5,576 nt of DNA from Myxococcales bacterium. Its GTDB lineage: Bacteria; Myxococcota_C; UBA6777. Shown here piece by piece: positions 5,110-5,576 of the stretch. The DNA lies in the NCBI GenBank assembly GCA_027005175.1, contig JALTMC010000316.1, positions 1 to 5,576 on the forward strand. The letters are read 5' to 3'. The translations under genes and the position numbers were made by a program. Position 1 is the stretch's first letter, and every line of letters starts with the position of its first letter. Under the pieces are notes generated by a model. The model had not been told where the DNA came from, did not search any database, and saw only the letters and a program-made list of their open reading frames with translations.

Positions 5110-5576
5110 TACCCTTACTCACACATCCATGGGCCTTGTTGGCCTTACTTTCGGTTCCTGCTCTGGTCCTGATCTATCGGCTGCGTCGCCGCGTTCAGCG
5201 ACGTATGGTTGTGTCGAGCTTGATGCTTTGGTCTTTGGAAAAGGAGCCTCAGGACGGCGGTCAAACGATGCAGCGGTTTCGAGCCCCATGGCTCTTCTTG
5301 CTGGAGCTGTTGATCCTTCTTTTGCTTTGCGCGGCAGCGGTTGGTCCTCAGTGGCCTTTTCAACAACAGAAAAGACCTTGGGTGATTGTGCTTGACGACT
5401 CCTTTTCCATGCTTGCAGGCGGGAAACAAAGTGCACGAGAGAAGGCTGTCTCTGTGCTCCAAGAGGAGCTTCAAGGGGGTGGCTTCCGTTTTGTTCGTTT
5501 TGTGCTTGCGAGAGCCAAACCACAGGTCTTAGGTGGGTATATTCAAAGTGTCGCCCAGATCAAAGGTGTGCTTCAG
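5106..5576 (+). CDS. BatA-like vWA domain membrane protein, 3' partial
   Basis: The first 157 residues are visible; the frame stays open to the window edge. The N-terminus is that of the BatA/aerotolerance-regulator family: a membrane segment entered through THPWALLALL (residues 6-15 onward, to about 25), a basic stretch RLRRRVQRR, then VVSSLMLWSLEKE (35-47). A second hydrophobic segment follows at about 62-80, and AAVGPQWP leads into the vWA domain. The metal-site motif DDSFS is intact (Asp97, Ser99, Ser101) in VIVLDDSFSM. The vWA domain is cut off at the window end; family members usually continue for several hundred residues and often carry more TM segments. TTG 5106 has TAAGGA at seven bases and gives the usual few residues before the first TM segment. 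The gene lies 246 bases after the DUF58 gene, unlike the overlapping genes before it. It probably acts with DUF58 and a MoxR ATPase; the target is unknown. Confidence 0.88.
   Translation, partial: MIPLLTHPWALLALLSVPALVLIYRLRRRVQRRMVVSSLMLWSLEKEPQDGGQTMQRFRAPWLFLLELLILLLLCAAAVGPQWPFQQQKRPWVIVLDDSFSMLAGGKQSAREKAVSVLQEELQGGGFRFVRFVLARAKPQVLGGYIQSVAQIKGVLQ

Noticed and set aside
5093-5117. Intrinsic terminator at the T6 run
   Set aside because: The only stem is TAAGG with CCTTA, five base pairs around the T run, not before it. The vWA gene starts there, so a terminator would make no sense.
4591-5122. Minus-strand open frames of 121 and 131 residues containing repeated MYSYVLLCTP
   Set aside because: The 10-base unit has no stop in any minus-strand frame, so the frames are open automatically. 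They have no family signature or clear SD, and they overlap DUF58 coding sequence.
5129-5395. 88-residue plus-strand frame starting at ATG 5129
   Set aside because: It is out of frame with the clear BatA-like vWA reading (TTG 5106 to the window end), which has TM segments and an intact DDSFS motif.

Overview
The window holds part of one compact plus-strand operon of a bacterium with roughly balanced base composition. It encodes a membrane-protein system built from an ABC-2 type transporter (ATPase plus permease), a large membrane protein with a glutamine-amidotransferase-like extracytoplasmic domain, a DUF58 protein and a BatA-type von Willebrand factor A (vWA) protein. From memory of the families, this gene set and the wording of the proteins (permease NPIVVKELRQAV; DUF58 YQPGDDLRRIDW; ATPase with GYMPD where the Q-loop usually is) suggest the Planctomycetota/Verrucomicrobiota neighbourhood or another Gram-negative group with similar clusters. 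The phylum call is inference and is not secure. There are no tRNA or rRNA genes, insertion sequences, CRISPR arrays or integrase genes.

Layout, all on the plus strand: (1) 2-1588, the 3' part of a two-TM membrane protein whose start lies upstream of the window; (2) 1578-2507, ABC ATPase; (3) 2504-4018, ABC permease with about 12 membrane segments, GTG start; (4) 3987-4859, DUF58 protein; (5) 4860-5105, a 246-base gap; (6) 5106-5576, the 5' part of a BatA-like vWA membrane protein with a TTG start, running off the window. Genes 1 to 4 overlap one another by 11, 4 and 32 bases, which points to one transcript with coupled translation.

The gap is the unusual part. The DUF58 stop codon TAG lies inside the first copy of a perfect 10-base tandem repeat, CATAGGAGTA. 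The core CATAGGAGT occurs 13 times in phase, and each core fuses a TAG stop to an AGGAG Shine-Dalgarno (SD) core. Because 10 is not a multiple of 3, the TAGs rotate through all three forward frames, and no unit contains ATG, GTG or TTG. A 14th copy lies 73 bases beyond the 13th. It is followed at good spacing by a GTG, an 8-codon mini-ORF and three consecutive in-frame stops. A TGATG junction then leads to a 6-codon mini-ORF whose stop overlaps the TTG of the vWA gene. The region therefore looks like an elaborate translational leader placed between the DUF58 and vWA genes, possibly length-variable through slippage of the array.

Proposed joint role (inference): the ABC pair and the amidotransferase-like protein form a membrane complex, and the DUF58 and vWA proteins act as partners for it or for a MoxR ATPase not seen here. 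The substrate cannot be read from the sequence.
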